Below, piece by piece: positions 1 through 7,939 of a stretch of 40,315 bases of DNA (position 1 is its first letter; the number at the start of each line of letters is the position of its first letter). The notes under the pieces are model-generated. The model was not told the origin of the DNA. It was given only the letters and a program-made list of their open reading frames with translations, and made no database searches. Source of the DNA: a virus. The position numbers and the translations under genes were made by a program. The stretch covers positions 1 to 40,315 of the IMG/VR virus record IMGVR_UViG_3300017667_000010; one strand, 5' to 3'.

Positions 1-321
1 TTAGCCCTGCTCGACCACCACGGCCGTCCCGTAGGCGAGAACTTCGGTCACGCCCGGCATGATCTCGTTGGACTCGTACCGGACCGCCAGCAGGGCGTTA
101 CCCCCGGCAGCGCGGGCGTGTTCCAGCAGCAGGTCGAAGGCTTCCTGGCGGCCAGCCTCGGCCAACTTCACATAGGCCCCGACGCGGCCGCCCAGCATGG
201 ACTGCACGCCGCCGATGGCGTCGGACACCAGGTTCCTGGACCGCACGGTGACGCCGCGCACCACGCCGATGTGGCGCACGATGCGGTGACCGTGGATGTC
301 GTTGGTGGTGGAGGTCAGCAT
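1..321 (-). CDS. YbjQ/UPF0145 family protein
   Basis: This complete 106-aa reading frame runs from an ATG at 321 to a TAA at the left edge. The sequence fits the YbjQ/UPF0145 family, small proteins that form pentamers and are often called heavy-metal-binding domain proteins; their biochemical role is not settled. Family features visible are the N-terminal beta strand followed by GVVRGVTVRSRN, the central stretch with GGRVGAYVKL, a helix RQEAFDLLLEHARAAGGNAL, and the C-terminal VTEVLAYGTAVVV. The length is normal for the family. It lies 17 bp downstream of folA on the same strand, so it may be the last gene of a thyA-folA-ybjQ transcript. Family assignment is firm, function is not. Confidence 0.85.
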   Translation of the reverse strand: MLTSTTNDIHGHRIVRHIGVVRGVTVRSRNLVSDAIGGVQSMLGGRVGAYVKLAEAGRQEAFDLLLEHARAAGGNALLAVRYESNEIMPGVTEVLAYGTAVVVEQG

Positions 322-338
322 GGGGAGGGCTCCTGATC

Positions 339-854
339 TCAGCGGCGTTCAAGGACGCGGAAGACGAAAGGATGATCGTCCTTCTCGCCCGCATCATGGC
401 GTTCGTTGGCTGTCTCGGCAAAGAGGCTTTCGTCAAGGGCCGGAAACCAGGCGTCGCCTTCCGGTTCGGCCTCGACCTCGGTGATGTACAGTCGGCGCGC
501 GCGGGGCAAGGCCAGCTCGAACAGGGCGAAGCCGCCGATCACGCAGATCTCGTCGACGCCGTCGTCCAGCGCCTGTTCACGCGCGATCTCCAGCGCCTCG
601 TCGAACCGGGTCACGGCTACGGCCCCGGTCGGCTCGAACGATTCGTCCTTCGACAGCACCAGGTTCAGTCGGCTGGGCAGGGGCTTGAGCGGCAGGCTCT
701 CCCACGTCTTGCGACCCATGATGCAGGGCTTGCCCAGCGTGATGGCCTTGAACCGCTGCAGGTCCGACCGCAGCCGCCATGGCAGATCGCCATCCCGACC
801 GATCACGCCATTGCGCCCGCGCGCGACGACGATGGCGATGTGGGGCAGCGCCAT
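339..854 (-). CDS. folA: Dihydrofolate reductase
   Basis: This 171-aa cytosolic enzyme reduces 7,8-dihydrofolate to tetrahydrofolate with NADPH, restoring the cofactor that thymidylate synthase oxidises. Visible family motifs are the N-terminal VVARGRNGVIGRDGDLPW with the substrate-pocket tryptophan, the acidic residue in LRSDLQRF, the NADPH-binding MGRKTWESLP, and IGGFALFELAL with the conserved Gly-Gly. The start was set at the ATG whose product begins MALPHIAIVV; the frame is open further upstream, but that part lies inside thyA and is not DHFR-like. The start is one base after the thyA stop, so the two genes are almost certainly co-transcribed and translationally coupled. No missing residues were noticed. 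Confidence 0.95.
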   Translation of the reverse strand: MALPHIAIVVARGRNGVIGRDGDLPWRLRSDLQRFKAITLGKPCIMGRKTWESLPLKPLPSRLNLVLSKDESFEPTGAVAVTRFDEALEIAREQALDDGVDEICVIGGFALFELALPRARRLYITEVEAEPEGDAWFPALDESLFAETANERHDAGEKDDHPFVFRVLERR

Positions 855-855
855 C

Positions 856-1722
856 CTAGACCGCGACCGCCGCCTTGATGTGCGGATGGGCTTCATAGCC
901 GCTGAGCACGAAATCCTCGCGCTCGAAGGCGAACAGGTCATCGCGCGGCGCGATCGTGATGGTTGGCAGTGGCAGCGGCTGGCGGGTCAGCTGCAGCTGG
1001 GCCTGCTCGACGTGGTTCAGATACAGGTGGGCGTCGCCGAAGGTGTGGATGAACTCACCCGGCTTCAGTCCCGTCACATGCGCCATCATGTGCGTCAGCA
1101 GGGCGTAGGAGGCGATGTTGAACGGCACGCCCAGGAACACATCGGCCGAGCGCTGATACAGCTGGCAGCTCAGCTTCCCGTCCGCGACGAAGAACTGGAA
1201 CAGGCAGTGACAGGGCGGCAGGGCCATGTCCTCGATGTCGGCGGGGTTCCAGGCCGATACGATGTGGCGGCGGCTGTTGGGGTTGGTCTTCAGGCCCTCG
1301 ACCAGACGCTGGATCTGGTCGATCGACTGGCCGTTCGGCGCGGCCCACGACCGCCACTGCTTGCCATAGACGGGCCCCAGCTCGCCCTCGACGTCGGCCC
1401 ATTCGTCCCAGATGCTGACGCCGTTTTCCTTCAGCCAGCGGATGTTGGTCTCGCCGCGCAGGAACCACAGCAGCTCCACGATGATGGAGCGCAGGTGCAG
1501 CTTCTTGGTCGTCAGAAGGGGGAAGCCCCGGGACAGATCGAACCGCATCTGGCGGCCAAACACGCCGAGCGTTCCCGTGCCGGTCCGGTCATCGCGCCGT
1601 GCGCCGTTGTCCAGGATGTCCCGCAGCAGGTTCAGGTACTGCCACTCGGGATGGTCGGTAGAGACGGCCGACTGCGCTCCGGTGCGGTCCTGAAGGTCGG
1701 AGAGGGCGGCCATGGCGTTCAT
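856..1722 (-). CDS. thyA: Thymidylate synthase
   Basis: This 288-aa enzyme methylates dUMP to dTMP using methylene-tetrahydrofolate, producing dihydrofolate for the adjacent folA product. The catalytic cysteine is the first Cys of [10 protein letters not shown], near residue 171. Other ThyA signatures are [18 protein letters not shown], the RR of the phosphate-binding loop ([11 protein letters not shown]), [20 protein letters not shown] and GDAHLYLNH. The C terminus ends in AAVAV in place of the more common hydrophobic APVAI-type ending, a mild variation. The N terminus carries about 25 extra residues before the family core; an internal ATG three codons in is an alternative start. It is the first gene of the leftward host operon. 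Confidence 0.96.
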   Translation of the reverse strand: MNAMAALSDLQDRTGAQSAVSTDHPEWQYLNLLRDILDNGARRDDRTGTGTLGVFGRQMRFDLSRGFPLLTTKKLHLRSIIVELLWFLRGETNIRWLKENGVSIWDEWADVEGELGPVYGKQWRSWAAPNGQSIDQIQRLVEGLKTNPNSRRHIVSAWNPADIEDMALPPCHCLFQFFVADGKLSCQLYQRSADVFLGVPFNIASYALLTHMMAHVTGLKPGEFIHTFGDAHLYLNHVEQAQLQLTRQPLPLPTITIAPRDDLFAFEREDFVLSGYEAHPHIKAAVAV

Positions 1723-1911
1723 CCGTCCACTTTGCCGGTGATTCGCGACACCCGACAGGCCGACGAATCAGTTGCACACAGGAACGCGCAGCCACGCTGT
1801 CGCACCGGGCGACCCGACCTGCGGAGGTGCAAAGCCGCGCTCTCGCGCCGAACCAAAAACAATACGTTTATTCAGACGGGTATAGGCATAGGCTAAAGTA
1901 AGAACGAAGAA

Positions 1912-1948
1912 ATTGGACTCGTGAGACTCGGTAGTCCGCGAGTCCAAT
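1912..1948 (-). terminator. Hairpin terminator after the DUF924 gene
   Basis: A perfect 10-bp inverted repeat (ATTGGACTCG at 1912-1921 and CGAGTCCAAT at 1939-1948) begins 5 bp after the stop codon of the leftward DUF924 gene. Read on the minus strand it is followed by a T-rich stretch (TTTCTTCGTTCTT), which fits a Rho-independent terminator. The remaining gap up to thyA (1723-1911) holds no gene I can support and presumably carries the thyA promoter. Confidence 0.65.
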
Positions 1949-1952
1949 CGTC

Positions 1953-2495
1953 TCAGCCTCCGAACCCGCCCTGATCCAGAAACGCCTGCTCTTGGGCCGT
2001 CGTCTCGCGGCCCAGCGCGGCATTACGATGCGGGAAACGACCGAACCGCACGATGATGTCCCTGTGGACATGGGCGAACTTCAAAGTCTCCGGCATGTCG
2101 GCCACCAGAGGCAGCAGCGCGTCCTGATCCGCCAGCGCCTCGGAATGCATCAGGGGCATCAGCAGGAACTGCCGAAGCTCAGGCTCGAACGCGGCCGGAT
2201 ATCCCCGGGCGATGCCGTCCCTGCAGAAGACCCTTGCCAGCGCGTCCGTGGCGAACTGATGCGCCGTGCCTCTGAAGATGTTGCGCGGCACCTGATCCAG
2301 CAGGATCAGTAGGCCGAGCGCGCCGTCCGCTGTCTCCATCCACCCGTCCAGCTCGCGCCGCGCGGCGGCGAAATGCGCTTCACCCAGCGCCTCCCGCACC
2401 TCGGCGTCGAAGGCGTCGGACTTCTTGTACCAACACGGGGGCCCGGCCGCTTTCCAGAAGCCGACGACGTCTGATGGCGTTAGAAGGGCGGTCAT
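1953..2495 (-). CDS. DUF924 family protein
   Basis: This 180-aa protein fits the DUF924 family, a helical, TPR-like group of unknown function found widely in proteobacteria. Visible family features are the N-terminal VVGFWKAAGPPCWYKKSDAF, the LDQVPRNIFRGTAHQFATD segment that is the most recognisable DUF924 motif, and the downstream LLMPLMHSE. The chosen start gives MTALLTPSDVVGFW, the usual family beginning. The frame is open further upstream, but that extension would lie antisense to the neighbouring reductoisomerase and is not family-like. Its ATG lies in the same CATG as the ATG of the divergent neighbour, an unusually tight arrangement discussed in the findings. Function unknown. Confidence 0.88.
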   Translation of the reverse strand: MTALLTPSDVVGFWKAAGPPCWYKKSDAFDAEVREALGEAHFAAARRELDGWMETADGALGLLILLDQVPRNIFRGTAHQFATDALARVFCRDGIARGYPAAFEPELRQFLLMPLMHSEALADQDALLPLVADMPETLKFAHVHRDIIVRFGRFPHRNAALGRETTAQEQAFLDQGGFGG

Positions 2496-3504
2496 GAGCC
2501 AGACCCTATCGCCCGCCCCCCTGCCTGTCTTCAAGGACAAGGACTGTGACCTGTCGATCATCCGGGGCAAGCGCGTCGCGGTCATCGGCTACGGCAGTCA
2601 GGGCCGGACCCATGCCCTGAACCTGCGCGACTCCGGCGTCGCCGATGTGGTCGTCGGCTTGAAGTCCGCGTCCGCCACGCGTGCCAGGGCCGAGGCCGAT
2701 GGCTTTCCGGTGCTGACGGCGGGTGAGGCAACCGCCGGTGCCGACGTCATCGCCGTCATGGTCTCCGACGAAGCCCACCGGGATCTCTGGACCCGGGAGA
2801 TCGAACCGAACATCCGTCCAGGCGCGGCCTTGATTTTTGCCCACGGCCTGTCGGTCCGCTTCGGCCTTGTGACCCCGCGTCCCGACCTGGACGTCATCCT
2901 CGCCTCTCCCAAGGGCATCGGCCCGCGTATCCGCGACCTCTTCGAGGCCGGGGAGGGGGTCTTCTGCCTGTTCGGGGTCCATCAGGATGCGACGGGCGGT
3001 GCCCATGCACTGGGCCTCTCCTACGCGGCGGCGCTCGGCTGTGGCCGCAAGGGCATCCTTGAAACCACCTTCGCCGCCGAATGCGAGAGCGACTTGTTCG
3101 GCGAGCAGGTGGTGCTCTGCGGCGGCGTCGCCGAACTGATCGACGCGGCCTTTATGAAGCTGGTCAACGCCGGCTATCCGCCCGAGGTCGCCTGGTTCGA
3201 ATGCTTCTACGAGGTCAAGCTGGTCACCGACCTGATGTTCGAACGCGGCGTCGCCGGGGCCTTCGCCAAGATCTCCAACACCGCCGAATACGGTGCCTAT
3301 CTGACCGGCCCGCGCGTCATCGGCGAAGCGTCGCGGGCAGCGATGGACGAGGTGTTGCGAGAAGTGCAGGACGGTTCGTTCGTTCGCCGTCTGATGGCCG
3401 ACTATGACGCCGGCTCACCGGAACTGCTGGCGCGGCGACGCGCGCTCGGTGATCGCACGATCGAGACCGTCGGACACAGGCTCAAGGAAATCGGATCGAC
3501 CTAG
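2494..3504 (+). CDS. ilvC: Ketol-acid reductoisomerase, divergent
   Basis: This 336-aa protein has the two-domain layout of class I ketol-acid reductoisomerase, the NADPH- and Mg-dependent second step of valine, leucine and isoleucine synthesis. The Rossmann motif VAVIGYGSQG lies near residues 28-37. Retained catalytic-domain features are FAHG, the metal ligands in SDLFGEQ, both glutamates of ECFYE, and the serine of KISNTAEYG. The loop that usually reads PKGPGHTVR reads SPKGIGPRIR here, and the sequence is generally more divergent than a housekeeping IlvC. It may be a second copy with a different substrate or pathway. A GAAGG Shine-Dalgarno-like sequence sits before the ATG. The symbol denotes the family; the role as the main IlvC is uncertain. 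Confidence 0.85.
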   Translation: MSQTLSPAPLPVFKDKDCDLSIIRGKRVAVIGYGSQGRTHALNLRDSGVADVVVGLKSASATRARAEADGFPVLTAGEATAGADVIAVMVSDEAHRDLWTREIEPNIRPGAALIFAHGLSVRFGLVTPRPDLDVILASPKGIGPRIRDLFEAGEGVFCLFGVHQDATGGAHALGLSYAAALGCGRKGILETTFAAECESDLFGEQVVLCGGVAELIDAAFMKLVNAGYPPEVAWFECFYEVKLVTDLMFERGVAGAFAKISNTAEYGAYLTGPRVIGEASRAAMDEVLREVQDGSFVRRLMADYDAGSPELLARRRALGDRTIETVGHRLKEIGST

Positions 3505-3540
3505 GTGCGGGATCGACGGCCGGGAACCGTCGTAAATCCA

Positions 3541-3617
3541 TGGTCGGAGTGGCAGGATTCGAACCTGCGACCCCTGCGTCCCGAACGCAGTGCTCTACCA
3601 GACTGAGCCACACTCCG
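3541..3617 (-). tRNA. tRNA-Pro (CGG)
   Basis: The 77-nt sequence on the minus strand folds as a tRNA: acceptor stem CGGAGTG/CACTCCG, D-arm with AGTCTGGTAGAGCA, anticodon stem CTGCG/CGCAG with loop TTCGGGA (anticodon CGG), T-loop GTTCGAATC, discriminator A and an encoded CCA end. It is a host gene facing tRNA-Gln with about 157 bp between them. No gene is apparent in that gap. Confidence 0.95.
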
Positions 3618-3774
3618 ACTTGGAGGCGGGCTTATAGCGACGGGGTCACAGGGCCGCAAGCGCCGTTCTGGCGTCCGGAAAAAATGTCCGAAAAGCGGGT
3701 GTTGCATCCCCTCGGGCCTTGGCGTATCTGACCGCCCTCCCGGCCCGACAGGTCCGGGTTTGCGCCGGTCCTGC

Positions 3775-3848
3775 TGGGGAATGGTGTAATGGTAACACTC
3801 CGGTTTTTGGTACCGTCATTCTAGGTTCGAGTCCTAGTTCCCCAGCCA
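3775..3848 (+). tRNA. tRNA-Gln (TTG), likely prophage integration site
   Basis: The 74-nt sequence folds as a tRNA: acceptor TGGGGAA/TTCCCCA, D-arm GTGT/ACAC, anticodon loop TTTTGGT giving anticodon TTG, T-loop TTCGAGT, discriminator G and encoded CCA. The anticodon stem has a mismatch at its outer pair (C opposite T), so four good pairs remain. A phage integrase gene starts 85 bp downstream on the same strand, the classic arrangement for integration into a tRNA 3' end. The prophage would restore the tRNA end on insertion. Confidence 0.93.
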
Positions 3849-3860
3849 CCGCTTCGCCGA
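3815..3860 (+). other. Predicted attL region at the tRNA-Gln 3' end
   Basis: The integrase gene begins just after this tRNA, and sequence character switches from host genes to phage genes here. The crossover core is therefore expected within the 3' half of tRNA-Gln, most likely in the T-arm to CCA segment. The exact core cannot be set because the matching attR lies beyond the right edge. This is an inference from position. Confidence 0.45.
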
Positions 3861-3933
3861 ACCCATATAAAACCTAAACTCCAGGCCCCATAAGGGTTTG
3901 AGGCCGTGTCACTGATGCACATAGGTGATACAC

Positions 3934-5640
3934 ATGGCCCTCATGGAGAACGTCATCCGCGCCCCAAATTCGGGCATCTACAAGGTGCGACGGCGCATTC
4001 CAGCCGACTGTCTGGAAGCCTTCGGCGTGAAGGAATTCGTGACCGTCAGTCTTGGCACGAAGGACAAACGGGAAGCCCAAAGGCTGGCGATTCCGATCCT
4101 GGAAGAGATCGATCGAAAGATCGCCGCGACCCGCGCCCTCCAGGCTGATCCAGCCCCGGTCCTGGACCTCCAGCCCCATCCTCTGATCGATCGTCAGACC
4201 GCTCTCAACGCGATCGAGAAATGGCGTCGCGCTTCCATCCAGTCGGCCCATGACAGGGCCTGGAATGGCTTCCTAAAACCGCTGGGTCAGTCCCAGGAGG
4301 CGGTGGACGCCAGCCGTCTTCGCTACCGACTGGACAACCCGCGCGAACCCCTTCCGGACGATTTCCGGCAACGGTTCGCCGCCGCCCTGACGAGCCAAGG
4401 CGTCAACATCTCACCCGATCATCCGGTGTTGGATCGGACCCAGATGGTTCAGGCTTTCCGATCCGCGTGGCTGGATGTCGAACGCTTCACCGACGACTTC
4501 CGTCACGATCGCTTCGACGGGTGGCCTGAAGGTCAGGAGACGACCGTTCCCCAGGTGGTCGCCCCCACCCAAGCGAAGAGCGGGATGAAGCTTCTGGCTG
4601 TCTTCGACCTCTGGGCTCAAACCCGGCCGACCCAACCCCGCCAACGCGGCTATGTGAAACGCCTGAGCGAATTCCTGGGCGACCCAGATATCAGCGACAT
4701 CACGGCCCTAGACTTGGATCGGTTCTTGGTCGCGCTCAGAGATTGGCCGGTCACGAAGCGACCGCTGGATGACGTTCCGTTCGATGAGGTCATCCGCCGG
4801 TTCCAGGCTGAGGGCGACTATCAGCGGCTCCACATCAAGACCGTTTGGAATTGGACGACGGTCTTCAAGGCTCTCTTCGACTTCGCCGTCGATCGCGACC
4901 TGATCGCGAAGAACCCGGCGGCAAAGACGATGAAAAAGCCGTCCGCTGCGGAATCCGAAGAGCGGCCCCCCTACAGCGGCGCCGACATCGCGGCGATCTT
5001 CGCCAAGCCGATGTTTCAGGGGGCGTCGTCCGATCGCGCCTATCGGGTTGAGCCCGGCTCGATCGTCACGCGCGATCATCGGTTTTGGCTCCCCATTCTC
5101 GCGCTCTGGACGGGAGCCCGCCTGGAGGAGTTGGCGACCCTGACCCGTGAGGAGATCAAGGTCGAAGAGGGCGTTCACCTCATCGACCTCACTGGGCGAC
5201 CGATCAAGGCAGGGGCCGCGAGGCGGGTGAAGAACTCCTCAGCCCAACGTCTGATTCCGATCCACGACCGACTGATCGCGATCGGCTTTCTCGATCATCT
5301 CAGAGGCCTGAAACCCCGTGATATGATCTTCCCCGAGTTGAACCCTGACACCGACAAGGTCGGTCGGTATTTCACCCGTTGGTGGGGGATGTGGTGTGAG
5401 GCCAACGCTGACGTGAAAGGCGAGGGGTTCGATGATCCCCGAAAGGTCTTCCATTCGTTCAGGCACAGTTGGAAGGGCGCGGCCCGCAACAGCCCGGCGA
5501 AAGAGGAAATCCACGACCTCATCAGCGGTCACAAAGGCGGGAACGCGGTCGCGCGCGGCTATGGCCGTGGCGCCCATATCGCAAAGCTGAAGGAAGCCAT
5601 GGACCTCATCGACTTCCCCACCTTCGTCGATCCCAAATGA
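3934..5640 (+). CDS. Tyrosine recombinase phage integrase
   Basis: This 568-aa integrase would insert and excise the prophage at tRNA-Gln. The first 70 residues (IYKVRRRIPADCLEAFG and following) resemble the DUF6538-type N-terminal domain found in alphaproteobacterial integrases. A core-binding region lies around residues 210-310, followed by the catalytic domain. Catalytic residues visible are the Arg of WTGARLEEL (about 394), HSFRHSW giving H-x-x-R (about 506), the His of ISGHKGG and the presumed nucleophile Tyr in RGYGRG (about 541). The start at 3934 was chosen because AGGTGA lies 5 nt before it; an in-frame GTG at 3925 and an ATG at 3943 are alternatives. The next gene overlaps its stop by 4 nt. 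Confidence 0.93.
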   Translation: MALMENVIRAPNSGIYKVRRRIPADCLEAFGVKEFVTVSLGTKDKREAQRLAIPILEEIDRKIAATRALQADPAPVLDLQPHPLIDRQTALNAIEKWRRASIQSAHDRAWNGFLKPLGQSQEAVDASRLRYRLDNPREPLPDDFRQRFAAALTSQGVNISPDHPVLDRTQMVQAFRSAWLDVERFTDDFRHDRFDGWPEGQETTVPQVVAPTQAKSGMKLLAVFDLWAQTRPTQPRQRGYVKRLSEFLGDPDISDITALDLDRFLVALRDWPVTKRPLDDVPFDEVIRRFQAEGDYQRLHIKTVWNWTTVFKALFDFAVDRDLIAKNPAAKTMKKPSAAESEERPPYSGADIAAIFAKPMFQGASSDRAYRVEPGSIVTRDHRFWLPILALWTGARLEELATLTREEIKVEEGVHLIDLTGRPIKAGAARRVKNSSAQRLIPIHDRLIAIGFLDHLRGLKPRDMIFPELNPDTDKVGRYFTRWWGMWCEANADVKGEGFDDPRKVFHSFRHSWKGAARNSPAKEEIHDLISGHKGGNAVARGYGRGAHIAKLKEAMDLIDFPTFVDPK

Positions 5641-5831
5641 AGTTCCGTGTCAGCTATCTTCACGACAACCTGGGTCGCGCTCGCTCCTATCCGATGACGG
5701 CTGACGCGGCTCTGGCGTTGGCCCGGTCGTGGGAGCGGGAGGGCGAACGCGAGGTCAGGATCGAAGACGATCAGTCAGGCGACGAATGGACGATCGATGG
5801 GTTCGTCGCGGCGGGCGTGAACCAACGCTGA
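5637..5831 (+). CDS. Small phage protein, unknown
   Basis: This 64-aa reading frame starts at an ATG overlapping the integrase stop (ATGA), so it is translationally coupled to integrase. The product is charged, beginning MKFRVSYLHDNLGRARSYPM and containing a segment rich in Arg and Glu followed by DEWTIDGFVAAG. I see no DNA-binding helix-turn-helix that would make it a clear excisionase, although gene position and size would allow one. Function unknown. Confidence 0.7.
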   Translation: MKFRVSYLHDNLGRARSYPMTADAALALARSWEREGEREVRIEDDQSGDEWTIDGFVAAGVNQR

Positions 5832-5858
5832 TCGGTGGCGTTTTGAGGACGGTTCTGA

Positions 5859-6275
5859 GTGACGACCCTGAATGCCCAGGCCCCGGTGGACCTCCCGCCG
5901 GGGCCGACGCCTGTTAAGGCTTCTCCTCAGGGGTTTCTCAACCGGGCCTGGGGAACATCCGGCATGGCTCGCCGGAGAAGGTTCAGAGACGACGTGGGTA
6001 GTGCGCTGATCGCGCTCGCCGTGATGGCCGGGTTGGCATTCATCGGTCGGGATCAGTTGGAAGCCGACGTCAGAGGGCTGATCGACGGCCAACCCGTCAC
6101 ATCGGCTCAGTCCGCTCAGCCTGTGCGGATGTTCTCTCCTCAGCCGGATCAGCACTTCAGAAATTGCGATCAGGCTCACGCGGCGGGTCGCTACAACATC
6201 CGCATCAGCGATCCTTCCTACCGGTCGCGTATGGATGGCGATGGCGACGGGATCGCCTGTGAGCCGCCTCGCTGA
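5859..6275 (+). CDS. Membrane-anchored excalibur-domain protein
   Basis: This 138-aa protein starts at a GTG preceded by GAGGA. A hydrophobic segment near residues 47-64 (SALIALAVMAGLAFIG) is a probable single membrane anchor with a positively charged flank (MARRRRFR). The C terminus, from NCDQAHAAG to the end, is an excalibur domain with the typical DGDGDGIACE calcium-binding sequence. Such domains sit on extracellular or envelope proteins, sometimes with nucleases, but no nuclease domain is present here. The domain would face the periplasm. The phage role is unknown; a cell-surface modification is possible. Confidence 0.8.
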   Translation: MTTLNAQAPVDLPPGPTPVKASPQGFLNRAWGTSGMARRRRFRDDVGSALIALAVMAGLAFIGRDQLEADVRGLIDGQPVTSAQSAQPVRMFSPQPDQHFRNCDQAHAAGRYNIRISDPSYRSRMDGDGDGIACEPPR

Positions 6276-6389
6276 CCTGGGCGATCCCCACCCTAGCCGG
6301 GTTCATCAACAAGCTGAGATGAGCCCCGCCTTGTCCTGATGTTCTTATTGCGTTCTCATTGGTGTGGGTCGGCGCCCTGGATGAGAACG

Positions 6390-6629
6390 ATGATGGCCCG
6401 CCGACCCAAGCCCGTTCGATGCCGCGTTCATCTGCGCCGTGTCAGAGCCTTGGAATCCTATGAGGACGGACGAACCCTCTGGGTGAATGTCACATCAAGC
6501 GGGAGCGACTTTGGCGTCTTGGCCCGGCTTAACCCCGGCGAATATCCGGAGTTCGACGGTGAGGAGACCTGGGCTCAAGCTGACCGATATCCCCACCGCC
6601 GGTTCGTCATCGTCAGCCTATGCGGCTGA
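6390..6629 (+). CDS. Small basic protein, unknown
   Basis: The reading frame is open from 6339, but the part before MMARRPKPVRCRVHLRRVRA does not look protein-like. The start was set at one of three closely spaced ATGs (6381, 6390, 6393), and the choice is uncertain. The product has an Arg-rich N terminus followed by an acidic C-terminal part with WVNVTSSGSDFGVLARLNPG. It resembles small phage accessory proteins in composition only. No family recognised. Confidence 0.5.
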   Translation: MMARRPKPVRCRVHLRRVRALESYEDGRTLWVNVTSSGSDFGVLARLNPGEYPEFDGEETWAQADRYPHRRFVIVSLCG

Positions 6630-6635
6630 AGCCGG

Positions 6636-6989
6636 TCAAAAGACCGCCGCTTGCATCTTCGTGAAGGCCTTGGAATCGGTCGTGGCGAGCATCTTCCGAC
6701 CGTCTTTGAACTTCGCGACGAAGGTGACCTCTTTCTTGTTGCCGCCCAGGATGACCCCGGCGAGCAATCCGACCGGCCCCAGAGCAAGGGCGCCCACCGC
6801 CCCCCAGCCGACCGTCCCACCGATCTTTTTGACCGACTCTTCGGAGGCAATGGCGACCTCTTCCAGTTGGTTCGAATGGATGGTCTCAGCCATGAAGGCC
6901 CCCTCACGGCGGAGGCTGAAGACGCCGAAGTCAAAGGCGTGGCTTCCGCCCTTCGCCCAATCCCCGGCGTGAACTGTGACCTTAGACAT
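6636..6989 (-). CDS. Small protein with glycine-rich hydrophobic segment
   Basis: This 117-aa protein has a soluble N-terminal half, a glycine-zipper-like hydrophobic stretch at about residues 62-82 (WGAVGALALGPVGLLAGVIL), and a C-terminal beta-rich tail with EVTFVAKFKDGRKMLATTD. This layout is common in small bacterial proteins of unknown role in which the Gly-rich segment inserts in the membrane. A good Shine-Dalgarno sequence (GGGAGG) lies before the ATG and sits within a short palindrome GCCTGGGAGGC at 6993-7003. It is the most distal gene of the leftward 7930-6636 group but has its own leader. Confidence 0.7.
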   Translation of the reverse strand: MSKVTVHAGDWAKGGSHAFDFGVFSLRREGAFMAETIHSNQLEEVAIASEESVKKIGGTVGWGAVGALALGPVGLLAGVILGGNKKEVTFVAKFKDGRKMLATTDSKAFTKMQAAVF

Positions 6990-7050
6990 TGTGCCTCCCA
7001 GGCGTTACTACACGCTCAGATAGAGCGCCATTTTTGAGGGTTGTGAAGGG

Positions 7051-7374
7051 TCAAGCTGGGTTGTCGATCACATATCGATCGCCGTATTCATCCAGGTATT
7101 CCCATAAGTAATCCCGATCGTGCTCCGCGAAGGCCTTTGGGCCTTGCCTCCGGATAAGGCGCATGACGTCCCCATGCGGGTCGAACACCAAAAGGAACGC
7201 CGGGCGAAAACTTTCTTGCCCGCTTGCGATCTTCATAAAAGGGACGCCGTGAAGGCGAAGGAAGACTTCCAGACGGACGTCAGGTGTGTGGTCGTTATCG
7301 TCATGGGCGACGTCGGGCACCAAAAGCCTCATCCGCTCCTGACCGTTCCATTCAACCCATTTCGGATACTTCAT
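7051..7374 (-). CDS. Hypothetical phage protein
   Basis: This 107-aa acidic soluble protein begins MKYPKWVEWNGQERMRLLVP and ends EYGDRYVIDNPA. It starts 4 nt after the stop of the upstream gene at 7379, so the two form a leftward pair. No motif, membrane segment or family recognised. Confidence 0.7.
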   Translation of the reverse strand: MKYPKWVEWNGQERMRLLVPDVAHDDNDHTPDVRLEVFLRLHGVPFMKIASGQESFRPAFLLVFDPHGDVMRLIRRQGPKAFAEHDRDYLWEYLDEYGDRYVIDNPA

Positions 7375-7378
7375 GCCG

Positions 7379-7930
7379 TCACCCGGCCATCGCTGAGCGG
7401 AACCGCTGACCCCAGGCGGCGGCGACGCCGATCAGGCGGTCATCGACATCCCAGTCAGCCGAACGGATGATCCGAACGGCCTCATTCATGGCTTGAAATG
7501 CTGACTCGCGATCCGCCGTCTGAGCGGTGGCGATGATCGCTTTGAGTTCGGCGTTTCGACCGGTCAGCTTGGCGCGGGAGGCGACCTTCCAGGCGGCGGA
7601 AGCCTTCGCTTGGCTCCGCTTCGTCCACCGGAGAGTTCGATCCGGAGCGACCGATTCCGCTGGGGCCTTCAGCTTGATCACATTGTCAGGCTGAGCGCGG
7701 GTGGTGGTCTTCGGCTTCGCCACCGGCTTGGTCACCTGTGAGGTTGAGGTTGAGCCCAGCCTCTTCAGGAAGGCCTCACGGGCCTCCTGACGAGCCTTCT
7801 CAGCCGCCGCTTCCTCTTCACGCCGCACCTCCTCCAGGAGTCGTTCGAACTGTCGTGCGCCCTCTTCGATCAAGGCAGAGTCAGCAAACGGGTTGCGAGC
7901 CAATACAGATTCAAACGGCTGGAGGTTCAT
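7379..7930 (-). CDS. Hypothetical protein with coiled-coil and basic linker
   Basis: This 183-aa protein has a charged helical N-terminal half (residues 20-58, rich in Glu, Arg and Ala, probable coiled coil), a Pro/Lys/Thr-rich linker containing KPVAKPKTTTR, and a helical C-terminal domain rich in Ala and Arg. It is the first gene of a leftward pair. Its upstream region carries a 15-bp direct repeat with TTGACA cores, suggesting a regulated early promoter. No enzyme motif recognised. Confidence 0.72.
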   Translation of the reverse strand: MNLQPFESVLARNPFADSALIEEGARQFERLLEEVRREEEAAAEKARQEAREAFLKRLGSTSTSQVTKPVAKPKTTTRAQPDNVIKLKAPAESVAPDRTLRWTKRSQAKASAAWKVASRAKLTGRNAELKAIIATAQTADRESAFQAMNEAVRIIRSADWDVDDRLIGVAAAWGQRFRSAMAG

Positions 7931-7939
7931 GGTCAGTCC

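Noticed and set aside
406-1896. Long plus-strand open frame across folA and thyA
   Set aside because: It is antisense to two well-supported genes, is of the kind GC-rich codon use produces, and its product is low in protein-like features.
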